A stretch of DNA of 64,000 nucleotides from Pseudomonadota bacterium (lineage in GTDB: Bacteria > Pseudomonadota > Alphaproteobacteria > Dongiales > Dongiaceae), in contig JACPDN010000006.1 in the NCBI GenBank assembly GCA_016183985.1, positions 1,178,001 to 1,242,000 of the forward strand, in the 5' to 3' direction. Made by a program: the position numbers and the translations under genes. Positions 8,818-16,776 of this stretch are shown one piece after another (position 1 is the first letter of the stretch; every line of letters begins with the position of its first letter). The notes under the pieces are model-generated. The model was not told the DNA's origin and made no database searches. It was given only the letters and a program-made list of their open reading frames with translations.

Positions 8818-9695
8818 CCGATCCGCTCTTTGGCCGCATCGCCTTTATCGGCATCGGCCTCATCGGCTCGTCGCTCGCCCGTGCGGTGGCCGAACAGAAA
8901 CTTGCCGCCGAGATCGTCATCTTCGACGCCAGCGCCGATGCCCGTGCCGCCGCCGCCGAGCTGAAACTGGGCCATGTGGTCGATAGCGCCGCCGCCGCGG
9001 TTGCCGGTTCCGACCTCGTTATCCTCGCGACGCCGATTGGTGCCTATGCCGATCTTGGCCCCGTCATCGCGCCGCATCTCAAGAAGGGCGCCATCCTCAC
9101 CGATGTGGGCTCCGTGAAGCAGGCGGTCATCCGCGACCTCGGCCCCCATGTGCCGGAAGGGGTGCATTTCATTCCCGGCCACCCGATTGCGGGCACCGAG
9201 CATTCCGGCCCCCGCGCCGGCTTTGCCGAGTTATTCAAGGGCCGCTGGGCGATCATCACGCCCGTCACCGGCACCGACCCGGCCGCGACCGCCAAGCTGC
9301 AACAGCTCTGGTCCGCCGTCGGCTCGATGGTCGAGGTGATGGAGCCCGGCCATCACGACCAGGTGCTGGCCATCACCTCGCATCTGCCGCACTTGATCGC
9401 TTACACCATCGTTGATACGGCGACACAATTGGAGACCTCGACGCAATCCGAGGTGATCAAATTCTCGGCTTCGGGCTTCCGCGACTTCACACGCATTGCT
9501 GCGTCGGACCCCACCATGTGGCGCGATATCTTTTTGAACAACCGCGAGGCAGTCCTCGAAATCCTCGGCCGCTTCACCGAGGATCTCACGGCCTTGCAGC
9601 GCGCGATCCGCTGGGGCGAGGGTGACAAACTCTTCGACACCTTCACCCGCACCCGTGCCGTGCGCCGCGGCATCATCGACGCGAAACAGGCATGA
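8814..9695 (+). CDS. tyrA: Prephenate/arogenate dehydrogenase
   Basis: This NAD(P)-dependent enzyme of tyrosine synthesis has 293 residues from the ATG that overlaps the hisC stop. The N-terminal Rossmann fold starts IAFIGIGLIGSSLARAV, followed by SDLVILATPIGAY and LTDVGSVKQAV. The catalytic region FIPGHPIAGTEHSGPRAGFAELFKGRWAIITP contains the His and the GTEHSG loop typical of TyrA. The helical dimerisation domain contains HHDQVLAITSHLPHLIAYTIV and SGFRDFTRIAASDPTMWRDIFLNN. The longer ORF start at 8727 lies inside hisC and is rejected. Its own stop overlaps the next start, again as ATGA. Confidence 0.95.
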   Translation: MTDPLFGRIAFIGIGLIGSSLARAVAEQKLAAEIVIFDASADARAAAAELKLGHVVDSAAAAVAGSDLVILATPIGAYADLGPVIAPHLKKGAILTDVGSVKQAVIRDLGPHVPEGVHFIPGHPIAGTEHSGPRAGFAELFKGRWAIITPVTGTDPAATAKLQQLWSAVGSMVEVMEPGHHDQVLAITSHLPHLIAYTIVDTATQLETSTQSEVIKFSASGFRDFTRIAASDPTMWRDIFLNNREAVLEILGRFTEDLTALQRAIRWGEGDKLFDTFTRTRAVRRGIIDAKQA

Positions 9696-10006
9696 CGATG
9701 ACCACACGCCGCAAGACCTGCCGCGACATGGACGAGGTGCGCGCCGAGATCGATGCGCTTGACCGCGACATTGTGGCGTTGCTCGCTGACCGGCTGCATT
9801 TCATCGGCGAGGCGGCGCGCATCAAGGCCGACCGCGACGCCGTCCGCGACGAACCGCGCATCGAAGACGTGGTTAAGAAAGTCCGCGCGGAAGCCGCCAA
9901 GGCCGGCATCGACCCCGACTTCGTCGAGCCGCTCTACCGCGACCTCATCGAGCGCTCCATCGCCCACGAATTCGCCCTATTCGACCGCTTGCGCAAGTCT
10001 TCCTGA
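9692..10006 (+). CDS. Second small AroQ-type chorismate mutase
   Basis: The 104-residue all-helical protein has RDMDEVRAEIDALDRDIVALLADRLHFIGEAARIKAD, the first helix of an AroQ domain. DVVKKVRAEAAKAGIDPDFVEPLYRDLIERSIAHEF supplies the remaining helices. It matches the compact PchB/AroQ type that rearranges chorismate to prephenate. An isochorismate-pyruvate lyase cannot be excluded from sequence alone, but the position at the end of a tyrosine/phenylalanine operon favours chorismate mutase. The start overlaps the tyrA stop by ATGA; a second ATG two codons in is possible. Two AroQ proteins in one operon is notable. Confidence 0.88.
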   Translation: MTMTTRRKTCRDMDEVRAEIDALDRDIVALLADRLHFIGEAARIKADRDAVRDEPRIEDVVKKVRAEAAKAGIDPDFVEPLYRDLIERSIAHEFALFDRLRKSS

Positions 10007-10322
10007 CAGCGCGTGCATTCCCCCAAGAAATGCCGTCATCCCCGGGCGAAGTCCCGGGGATCCAGTGGTGGCGCTTGATGGACTGGATGCCCGGGTCGAG
10101 CCCGGGCATGCCGGTCAGAAAGGGGCGCAGCAAAACCACACACCGCACCCTGTAAAATTCACTTGCGATCCCCCCCGATTTTCCGTAACTCCCGAAGTTC
10201 GGGGCTATTCGGTCGACAATCCCGCGCTTGCCGCGCTACCCGGGATACCTATGGGGGCAACGCCGGCTGCGCTATCTGACGCAGCAACACCGACCGTCGT
10301 TTTTTCGAACATGAGGTAGATG
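10007..10322. other. Intergenic region with family B repeats and homospermidine synthase leader
   Basis: About 315 bases without a gene. The first part holds two CCCGGG-type palindromes. The rest, up to GAGGTAG before the hss ATG, is a non-coding leader with no strongly recognisable promoter. ORFs crossing it are shadow extensions. Confidence 0.5.
10035..10109. repeat. Family B palindromic repeat pair
   Basis: GTCATCCCCGGGCGAAGTCCCGGGGATCC (10035-10063) is followed by ATGCCCGGGTCGAGCCCGGGCAT (10087-10109). Both are near-perfect dyads joined by CAGTGGTGGCGCTTGATGGACTGG. Related units occur at 11.76, 17.82, 32.55, 36.2 and 39.3 kb. Confidence 0.8.
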
Positions 10323-11744
10323 ATGGCAAAATTCCCTTATAAGGGCCGCATTGTAATGATTGGCTATGGCTCGGTCGGCCGGTGCACGATGCCGCTGATC
10401 GAGCGTCACTTTGACATGCCTTTGAGCCGCGTCACGGTGGTCGACGGTCACGACCATTCCGAAGATGCCGCGCGCTTCATCGAGAAGGGTGTCAATTACA
10501 TCGTCGAGCCCCTGCACGAGGGCAATTATATCAAGGTGCTGTCGAAGCAGCTCTCGAAGGGTGATCTGTTGATCAACCTCTCGGTCGAGGTCGATTCGCT
10601 GGCGCTCATCGCCTGGTGCCAGAAGTCCGGGGTGCTCTATATCGACACCTGCATCGAACCCTGGGCCAATTATTACGACAACACCGCCATTCCGGAAGAG
10701 CAGCGCACGAACTATTTCCTGCGCCATCGCGCCCTGGAAGCGGCGAAGAAGTTTCCCAAGAACGGCCCCTCGGCGCTGCTCACGCATGGCGCCAATCCGG
10801 GCCTCATCACCCATTTCATCAAGCAGGGCCTGCTCGACGTCGCGCGCATGCGCGGCCTCAAATTCTCGAAGCCGAAGAGCCGCGAGGATTGGGCCAAGCT
10901 GATGCGCGATGCCGGCGTCAAAACCATTCACGTCGCCGAGCACGATCTGCAGGTGACCGACGTGCCGAAGCTTCCCGGCGAGTTCGTCAATACCTGGTCG
11001 ATCCCGGGTTTCGTCGGCGAAGGCTGCCAGCCGGCCGAGCTTGGCTGGGGCACGCATGAGAAGAAGATTCCGGAGAATGCCGGCCAGCATAAGGTGGGCT
11101 CGAAGGCCGCGATTTACCTGCGCCAGCCGGGCTGCACCACCGAGGTGCGCTCCTGGACACCGCATGGCGGCCCGATGATCGCCTATCTCATCACCCATGG
11201 CGAATCGATCACCACCGCCGATTACTTCTCCGTCACTGAGAAGGGCAAGGTGACCTATCGCCCGACAGTGCATTACGCCTATCACCCCTGCGACGATGCC
11301 GTTCTGTCGGTGCGTGAGTTCCAGGAAAAGAACTTCACCATGCAGAAGGATGTGCGCCTGCTGGGTGAGGAGATCGTCGACGGCATCGACGAGCTCGGCG
11401 CTTTGCTGATGGGCGATTTCGGCGCCTATTGGTACGGCTCGCAGCTCTCGATCCACGAGGCGCGCCGCATCATGGGTGTGGAATACAACGCGACCTCGCC
11501 GCAGATCGCCTCGCCGGTTCTCGCCGGTGCCATGTGGCTCATCGAGAATCCCAATCGCGGCGTCGTGGAACCGGAAGAGATCGACCACGACTACATCCTC
11601 GACATCTGCCGGCCCTATCTGGGTCCGGTGGTCGGCTGCTACAGCGATTGGACACCGTTGAAGGACCGCAATGTCCTCTTCAAGGAAGAAAATCTCGATT
11701 TGACCGACCCGTGGCAGTTCGAGAACTTCCGCGTTCGGCGGTAA
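10323..11744 (+). CDS. hss: Homospermidine synthase
   Basis: This enzyme makes homospermidine from putrescine and an aminobutyl donor in an NAD-dependent reaction, giving the polyamine typical of many alphaproteobacteria. The protein starts MAKFPYKGRIVMIGYGSVGRCTMPLIERHF, with an N-terminal Rossmann motif GYGSVG. VVDGHDHS, YIDTCIEPWANYYDN and LLTHGANPGLITHFIKQGL follow, all characteristic of the family. Length (473) is normal. Of two adjacent ATGs, the second at 10323 is chosen because GAGG is then six bases upstream rather than three. It is a single gene ending in a hairpin shared with the convergent DUF2125 gene. Confidence 0.95.
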   Translation: MAKFPYKGRIVMIGYGSVGRCTMPLIERHFDMPLSRVTVVDGHDHSEDAARFIEKGVNYIVEPLHEGNYIKVLSKQLSKGDLLINLSVEVDSLALIAWCQKSGVLYIDTCIEPWANYYDNTAIPEEQRTNYFLRHRALEAAKKFPKNGPSALLTHGANPGLITHFIKQGLLDVARMRGLKFSKPKSREDWAKLMRDAGVKTIHVAEHDLQVTDVPKLPGEFVNTWSIPGFVGEGCQPAELGWGTHEKKIPENAGQHKVGSKAAIYLRQPGCTTEVRSWTPHGGPMIAYLITHGESITTADYFSVTEKGKVTYRPTVHYAYHPCDDAVLSVREFQEKNFTMQKDVRLLGEEIVDGIDELGALLMGDFGAYWYGSQLSIHEARRIMGVEYNATSPQIASPVLAGAMWLIENPNRGVVEPEEIDHDYILDICRPYLGPVVGCYSDWTPLKDRNVLFKEENLDLTDPWQFENFRVRR

Positions 11745-11761
11745 GCATTGGCCAAAAGTGG

Positions 11762-11787
11762 GTGCCCGGGGCTTAACCCGGGGATCC
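11762..11787. repeat. Family B palindromic repeat
   Basis: GTGCCCGGGGCTTAACCCGGGGATCCA is a half-conserved copy of the CCCGGG dyad seen at 10.04-10.11 kb, here just after the homospermidine synthase stop. Confidence 0.65.
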
Positions 11788-11807
11788 ACTGCCGGAGAGA
11801 ATTGAGA

Positions 11808-11840
11808 AAGGCCCGCTCTTTTCGAGCGGGCCTTTTCTTT
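11808..11840. terminator. Bidirectional intrinsic terminator
   Basis: AAGGCCCGCTC-TTTTC-GAGCGGGCCTT is a perfect 11-bp hairpin followed by TTCTTTT on the plus strand and preceded by A-rich sequence for the minus strand. It sits between the convergent hss and DUF2125 genes. Confidence 0.9.
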
Positions 11841-12736
11841 TAGAAATTGAAACTCGGCAGCTTTGCGAGCTTCACCGGCCCCAGCCACAAATGCCCCTGT
11901 TGCAGGCTGAGGCTCAGATCGACATATGCTTTGCCCGTATCGTCCGGTTTGGCGAGACCCTGCACCATGATCCGCGCCGTCTTGGCGCTGCGCTCATCGA
12001 GCAGGCCATCGCGATCGAGCATATCCACCGTCTCGGCGACACCATGCGCCCGCAAGGTGATTGCGCCCAAGGGCTGCAAGGCTTCATCGAGCGCCAGCGT
12101 CCCCTCGCCCGCCGCATCGAGCGGCTTCTGCGCGAAAGAGAACGCCTTCACTTCGAGCACGCCGCCCGCCTGTGCCCAACCACGCAAGGCCGTGCCGAGA
12201 TCCGGCGCCATCGGCACCGGCCCCATCACGGCGCCGCGTGCGGCCACGAGCTCGATCGGCCCGGCGGTCACGGCGCGCTGACCCTCGGGCAATTGCACGT
12301 TCGCAGCCGCCAGATCGAAACCAAGGAAGGGCTGGTGATAATCGGCGGGCGGCACTTTCGGAATATCGACACTGCCATCGAGTGCGCCCGCCTTATAGAC
12401 GCCCGGCGAACCGCTGAAACTGACATCGCGAGCCGTCACGATGACGGTGTTGAGGTTCCAGGGCTTGATCTCGGCAATGACGGAAGCCGCCACGATTTGC
12501 GCCGGGGCGGCACCTTGCAGCAGCATCTCCGCAGCGCCGAAATCGCGCCGGAAGGTCAGCGGAAAGCCGCCGATCGATCCGTCGGCAAGGCGCACGTCGT
12601 TGCCACCCGCGCGCTGCTCGGCGACCCAGACCTCGATCCCCGCCTGCAGCTTTGCCGCCACGAAGAACCAATAGCCGGTATAGGCAGCACCCAGGACGAG
12701 AATCAGCCCGAGGCCGAGAAGCGTCGGCAACTTCAC
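11840..12736 (-). CDS. DUF2125 domain-containing envelope protein
   Basis: The 298-residue protein starts MKLPTLLGLGLILVLGAAYTGYWFFVAAKLQ, a signal anchor ending near residue 27. The rest is a beta-rich extracytoplasmic domain with the DUF2125 opening GGFPLTFRRDF, where a membrane-anchored beta repeat begins. DUF2125 occurs mainly in alphaproteobacteria; its function is unknown. The C-terminus (HLWLGPVKLAKLPSFNF) is also typical. It is transcribed on the minus strand after the ABC permease gene, 10 bases away, and ends at the shared terminator. Confidence 0.85.
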   Translation of the reverse strand: MKLPTLLGLGLILVLGAAYTGYWFFVAAKLQAGIEVWVAEQRAGGNDVRLADGSIGGFPLTFRRDFGAAEMLLQGAAPAQIVAASVIAEIKPWNLNTVIVTARDVSFSGSPGVYKAGALDGSVDIPKVPPADYHQPFLGFDLAAANVQLPEGQRAVTAGPIELVAARGAVMGPVPMAPDLGTALRGWAQAGGVLEVKAFSFAQKPLDAAGEGTLALDEALQPLGAITLRAHGVAETVDMLDRDGLLDERSAKTARIMVQGLAKPDDTGKAYVDLSLSLQQGHLWLGPVKLAKLPSFNF

Positions 12737-12746
12737 GCTTTCACGA

Positions 12747-13475
12747 TCATGCTTGCGCCTGGGCCGGCTTATCCGAGGTCGGAATGGCCAGGCGGTCCTT
12801 GTTGAGCTTGCGCTCCACCCAGTTGAGGCCGCGCGTCAACACGAAGACGGTGACGAAATAGACGATGCCGGCGCCGATCAGCGTGTCGTAGACGCGATAG
12901 GTGTCGACACGGATTGAAGTCGCCGTGCCCATCACCTCATATACCGTGACCAGCGAAGCGACTGATGTCACCTTGAGCAGCAGGATCGTCTCCGAGCTCA
13001 TGGTCGGCAGGCAGATGCGCACGGCGCGCGGCAATGTGATCCGCCAGAAGACCTGGGCCCGGCTCATGCCGAAGGCGCGCGCCGCCTCGATCTCGCCATG
13101 CGGCACGGCGAGGATGGCACCGCGCAGGATTTCGCCGGTATAGCCCGCCGTATTGAGCGAGAGCGCGAAGATCGCGTAGTAGAGCCCGTTCTTCAGAAAC
13201 GGATAACCGCGCATCATCCAGCCCGGAATCAGTTCGCCCAGGCCGTAATAGATAAAGAAGAGCTGAATGAGGAAAGGCGTACCGCGCATCGTAAAGATGA
13301 AAGCGCGCGCCGGGATCCAGAGAAGCGGATTGGGATTGAGACGGGCCAGTGCCACTGGCACGGCGAGAGAGTTCCCAATGACACTGGAAGTAATGGTGAG
13401 TAGCAAGGTGAGTGGCAGGACAGCAATAAGCTGCGGCAGCACCACGGTGATCATATAGATCGGATCGAATTTCAT
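12747..13475 (-). CDS. Polar amino acid ABC transporter permease (HisM-like)
   Basis: This is an inner-membrane subunit of a polar amino acid importer. It has about five hydrophobic segments and the permease loop GEIEAARAFGMSRAQVFWRITLPRAVRICLP (EAA motif), which docks on the ATPase. SLNTAGYTGEILRGAI is the typical helix before the loop. The ORF track begins at 13544, but MKFDPIYMITVV at 13475 is preferred: it has AAGGAG about 12 bases upstream and avoids a 53-base overlap with the upstream permease. It forms a set with the HisQ-like and binding-protein genes; no ATPase gene is present in the window. Confidence 0.92.
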   Translation of the reverse strand: MKFDPIYMITVVLPQLIAVLPLTLLLTITSSVIGNSLAVPVALARLNPNPLLWIPARAFIFTMRGTPFLIQLFFIYYGLGELIPGWMMRGYPFLKNGLYYAIFALSLNTAGYTGEILRGAILAVPHGEIEAARAFGMSRAQVFWRITLPRAVRICLPTMSSETILLLKVTSVASLVTVYEVMGTATSIRVDTYRVYDTLIGAGIVYFVTVFVLTRGLNWVERKLNKDRLAIPTSDKPAQAQA

Positions 13476-13491
13476 CCCTGTGCCCCGCTCC

Positions 13492-14220
13492 TTAAGCGCG
13501 CCTGACGCCGCGATTGGCGCGCTTTTCGAGACGGCCGGTGACATACATGGAAACGCCCGACACGATCATGAACACAATGGCGGTCGCCCCGTAATAGAAG
13601 ATGAAATGCTTGGTCTGTGTGGCGGCGCCGCGACCGACCGACATGATGTCGCCAACCGCCGCCACCACGCTCACAAAGGCGCTGTCCTTGGTGATGTTGA
13701 GCCACTGGTTGCCAAGCCCCGTGATCGAATAGCGGATCATCTGCGGCAGGATGATGCGCACGAAACGCCGTGGCCCATGCATGCCGAAGGCCTTCGCCGC
13801 TTCGATCTGCCCCTTCGGCACCGCCTGGATGCCGCCGCGCAGGACGTCGGTGAGATAGGCACCATAGATGATGCCGAGTGCCGCGATGACGGCGCCAAAC
13901 GGGTTGATCTCCACTCCACGCTCGGCGAGGCCCAGCCCCACCAGCACGCTGGAGAGGGTCGAGGTGCCGGCATAGAAAATGAGGATGATGAGCAGCAGCT
14001 CCGGCACCGACCTCACGACCGTGGTATAGACCTCACCGGCGCGGTTGAGCGCCCGCACATGGCACAGCTTCGACCAAGCACCCAGCATGCCAATGCCAAA
14101 GGCAATGATATAGGCGCATGCCGAGATGAAGAGCGTGATGTAGATGCCCTTGAAGAATTCGTCGCCATAGCCCGTCTCACCCCAGGCTAGCGTCGCCCAT
14201 AAGGATTGTGCAGCCGCCAA
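13492..14220 (-). CDS. Polar amino acid ABC transporter permease (HisQ-like)
   Basis: The 242-residue inner-membrane protein is the partner of the HisM-like permease downstream. It shows FFKGIYITLFISACAYIIAFGIGMLGAW (first helices), VVRSVPELLLIILIFY and the EAA loop GQIEAAKAFGMHGPRRFVRIILPQMIRYSI. The only in-frame start that keeps the whole first helix is TTG at 14220, with GGGGG six bases upstream; no ATG or GTG lies between it and the first membrane segment. The start is therefore tentative. A hairpin between this gene and the binding-protein gene suggests reduced read-through. Confidence 0.88.
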   Translation of the reverse strand: MAAAQSLWATLAWGETGYGDEFFKGIYITLFISACAYIIAFGIGMLGAWSKLCHVRALNRAGEVYTTVVRSVPELLLIILIFYAGTSTLSSVLVGLGLAERGVEINPFGAVIAALGIIYGAYLTDVLRGGIQAVPKGQIEAAKAFGMHGPRRFVRIILPQMIRYSITGLGNQWLNITKDSAFVSVVAAVGDIMSVGRGAATQTKHFIFYYGATAIVFMIVSGVSMYVTGRLEKRANRGVRRA

Positions 14221-14364
14221 AGCTGGCCCCCATCGTAAAACCTGTTCCCTGCATCGGCCGGTTTGCCCGGCTCGTAGCTATGCAGGATCGTACCCCCCGC
14301 CCCCCGCCGGCAGCAATACCGCATTGCGGCGCCAATAGACAAAAGCGGGGCGTATGAAAGCAAA

Positions 14365-14390
14365 ACCGCCCGGCCAGGGGGCCGGGCGGT
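14365..14390 (-). terminator. Attenuating hairpin between binding-protein and permease genes
   Basis: ACCGCCCGGCC-AGGG-GGCCGGGCGGT has 11-bp arms and is followed on the minus strand by TTTTGCTTTC. Such a hairpin after the binding-protein gene commonly keeps that protein in excess over the permeases. Confidence 0.75.
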
Positions 14391-14412
14391 TCCGATTGCA
14401 GCATCAATCCGC

Positions 14413-15225
14413 TTAGTTGGTCGCCGTGAAGCTCGGCTTAATCAGCATGCCGGTCAGTTCCGGATACTTCGCCGTGATCTCGTCATACTTGCCGCTGACG
14501 ACCACGTCCTTGATCGCCGCGTTGAGCAGGTCGAGCGTCGCCTGGTCATCCTTGCGGACGGCGGCACCGACGCCTTCACCCATGATCGGATCCTGCGGCA
14601 CGACGGCCTTTTCTTCGTAATCCTTGCCAGCGTCCGAAGCGAGGAACGGGGCCAGGGTCGAACGGCCTTCCTGGACGTAGTCGACGCGGCCGGCGGCGAG
14701 ATCGGCCAGCGCCGTGTCGAGACCGTCATAGGTCTTGATTTCGGCGGCGGAGCCGAAGCGCTTCTGCAGGAACTTCGAGTGGATCGTGGCGTTCTGCGCG
14801 CCCATGATCTTGCCCTTCATCGATTCCGCGTTGTCGAAATCGATCTTCGTCGCATCCGACTTCGGCCCGATGATGATCGTGGTCGAGTCATAATAGAAAT
14901 GCGTGAAGTTGACCTGCTGCTTGCGGTCTTCGTTGATCGTCATCGAGGCGAAGATAAAATCGATCTTGCCTTCCTGCAGTGCCGGGATGATTCCATCCCA
15001 GGCCGTCGGGAAAAGCTCGCACTTGATCTTCGCCGCGTCGCACACCGCCATGGCGAGATCGACTTCCCAGCCGGTCCACTTGCCGCTGGTGTCCTTGGTG
15101 GCAAAGGGCGGATAGTCGGTCTGGTCCATACCGACCTTGTAAACCTTATCCTCGGCATGCGCGCTGACGGCCATGACGGCGAGGACGGCACCGGCGACGA
15201 TGCTCCCAAACAAGCTCTTTTTCAT
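14413..15225 (-). CDS. Periplasmic polar amino acid-binding protein (HisJ-like)
   Basis: The solute-binding protein captures an amino acid in the periplasm for the HisQ/HisM-like permeases. MKKSLFGSIVAGAVLAVMAVSAHAEDKVYKVG is a signal peptide with a SAHA/ED cleavage site. The family core is FATKDTSGKWTGWEVDLAMAVCDAAKIKCELFPTAWDGIIPALQEGKIDFIFASMTINEDRKQQVNFTHFYY, with ligand-binding Asp/Arg positions in the usual places. Length is 270 from the ATG at 15225, which has AGGGA seven bases upstream; the ORF track's longer start lacks these signals. The ligand cannot be read. It is the first gene of the minus-strand set. Confidence 0.94.
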   Translation of the reverse strand: MKKSLFGSIVAGAVLAVMAVSAHAEDKVYKVGMDQTDYPPFATKDTSGKWTGWEVDLAMAVCDAAKIKCELFPTAWDGIIPALQEGKIDFIFASMTINEDRKQQVNFTHFYYDSTTIIIGPKSDATKIDFDNAESMKGKIMGAQNATIHSKFLQKRFGSAAEIKTYDGLDTALADLAAGRVDYVQEGRSTLAPFLASDAGKDYEEKAVVPQDPIMGEGVGAAVRKDDQATLDLLNAAIKDVVVSGKYDEITAKYPELTGMLIKPSFTATN

Positions 15226-15570
15226 GATCATTCCCTGGTCAAAGTTGCCCTGTTTAAACCTCTGATACCGATCCTCTTGCTGCCGTCCCGCTGACCGCTC
15301 TGATGTCGGCCTTGAGGCGGGGGTAAAGGGTCGGCTCAGGCAAAAGACTAGCACAAGGAAATCCGGCTTGGGTAGCAGCCATACGGGTGTCAAACAGACA
15401 AATCCGCGTGAGAAAGCCCTGTGATTGGACGGTGTTAACCCTCAAATCGCCGGAAGCAGCCCCTCGCCCCAACCCTCTCCCCGCAAGCGGGGCGAGGGAG
15501 TCTCCAGCGAGTCACGGCAGCTAGCCCCTCGCCCCACGAAGTGGGGAGTGGGGCCTTTTCTGAAGCGCGC
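15226..15570. other. Intergenic region with family A repeats
   Basis: About 345 bases without a gene, upstream of the binding-protein gene and downstream of the aminotransferase (both minus). Its right third holds two family A palindromes. The left part should contain the promoter of the amino acid transporter set, but no clear -35/-10 pair stands out. Confidence 0.5.
15460..15560. repeat. Two family A palindromic repeats
   Basis: CCCCTCGCCCCAACCCTCTCCCCGCAAGCGGGGCGAGGGAG (15460-15501) is followed by GCCCCTCGCCCCACGAAGTGGGGAGTGGGGC (15524-15554). The first is nearly identical to the copies at 5.59 and 38.35 kb. Confidence 0.8.
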
Positions 15571-16761
15571 TCACGCCTTCCCCAGGAACGCCTCGAACCG
15601 GTCCATGGCTTCCGACAGCCGCTCGTTGGACTGGGCGTAGCAGAGGCGCAAATAGCCCTCGCCGCCGGCACCGAAAGCCGTTCCCGGGGCAAGCCCCACG
15701 CGCCCCTCGACCACCAGACGCTTGCAGAAATTGAGCGCGGCATCGGGCGCATCGCCAAGCTCGGCCACCTGCAGCATCAGGTAGAACGAGGCGTCGGCGG
15801 GGATGACGCGGACACGATTCATGCGCCCCAAGCGCTCAAGCACCAGGTCGCGCCCGCTCTTGCAGCGCGCCACCATCCATTTCACCCAATCCTCGCCATC
15901 GCGGATCGCCTTCACGCAGGCCGCCTGCAGGAAGGGCTGTCCGCCCGAGGTATTGAATTCCAGCAATCGCTCGAAGGCGGTCGTGGCTGCCCGCGGCATC
16001 ACCATCCAGCCCACGCGCCAGCCGGTCATCGCCCAGGTCTTCGAGAAGGAATTGACCACGAAGACCGGATCGTCGGGCGTCGCGATCTCCAGGAACGAGG
16101 GCGCCACCGGGCGGTTATAGACCAGGCGGTTGTAGACCTCGTCGGCGATGAGCGCGATGCCGCGTGTCCGGCAGAAATCGAGCAGCGCCTTGCGCTGTTC
16201 CTCCGGCATGATCCAACCGGTGGGATTGCCGGGCGAGGCCACATAGATGGCGCGCGTGCGTGCGTCGCAGGCGGCAAAGAGCTTTCCAAGATCGAGATGC
16301 CAACCGTCATCCTCGCCTTTGAGCGGCACCTGTCGCGCCTCGCCACCCATGATCGTGACGGCACGATAGATGTTCGGCCAGACCGGGCTGACGCAGACCA
16401 TATTGTCGCCGGCACCAATCAGCGATTGCACGATCAGCATCATCGCGTTCATGCCCGATGACGTCACCGCGATGCGATCCTCGGTGAGTTCGATGCCATA
16501 GAGGCGGCGGTGATAATCGATGAGCGCGTCGCGCAGCTCCGGAATGCCGCGCTTATAGGTATAGAAGGTCTTGCCTTCTTTAAGCGCCTCGGCCGCCGCG
16601 TCGCAGACGAATTTGGTGGTCGGCAGATCGCCTTCGCCCACCCACAGGCCAATGACGTCCGGCACGTGAAAGCCCATCTTCCACACATCGACGATCTGCG
16701 AATCCTCGAGGGAGGCGATGGCGGGGCGAAGATTGAGGCCTGCTGTGGTGGGGGCGGTCAT
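15571..16761 (-). CDS. Class I/II PLP-dependent aminotransferase
   Basis: The 396-residue fold-type I aminotransferase shows SSGMNAMMLIVQSLI (PLP phosphate region), YVASPGNPTGWIM, ALIADEVYNRLVY (Asp/Tyr contacting PLP) and NSFSKTWAMTGWRVGW, which holds the PLP lysine. It belongs to the aspartate/branched-chain-like group; the amino acid substrate cannot be assigned. The gene begins 15 bases after the stop of the EamA exporter on the same strand, so the two are likely co-transcribed. No strong ribosome-binding site precedes the ATG, but the next possible start would remove conserved residues. Confidence 0.93.
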   Translation of the reverse strand: MTAPTTAGLNLRPAIASLEDSQIVDVWKMGFHVPDVIGLWVGEGDLPTTKFVCDAAAEALKEGKTFYTYKRGIPELRDALIDYHRRLYGIELTEDRIAVTSSGMNAMMLIVQSLIGAGDNMVCVSPVWPNIYRAVTIMGGEARQVPLKGEDDGWHLDLGKLFAACDARTRAIYVASPGNPTGWIMPEEQRKALLDFCRTRGIALIADEVYNRLVYNRPVAPSFLEIATPDDPVFVVNSFSKTWAMTGWRVGWMVMPRAATTAFERLLEFNTSGGQPFLQAACVKAIRDGEDWVKWMVARCKSGRDLVLERLGRMNRVRVIPADASFYLMLQVAELGDAPDAALNFCKRLVVEGRVGLAPGTAFGAGGEGYLRLCYAQSNERLSEAMDRFEAFLGKA

Positions 16762-16776
16762 GGCGGGAAGATCTCG

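Noticed and set aside
13476-13544. Extended N-terminus of the HisM-like permease
   Set aside because: The longer start overlaps the upstream gene by 53 bases. The chosen ATG has a ribosome-binding site and begins at the first membrane region.
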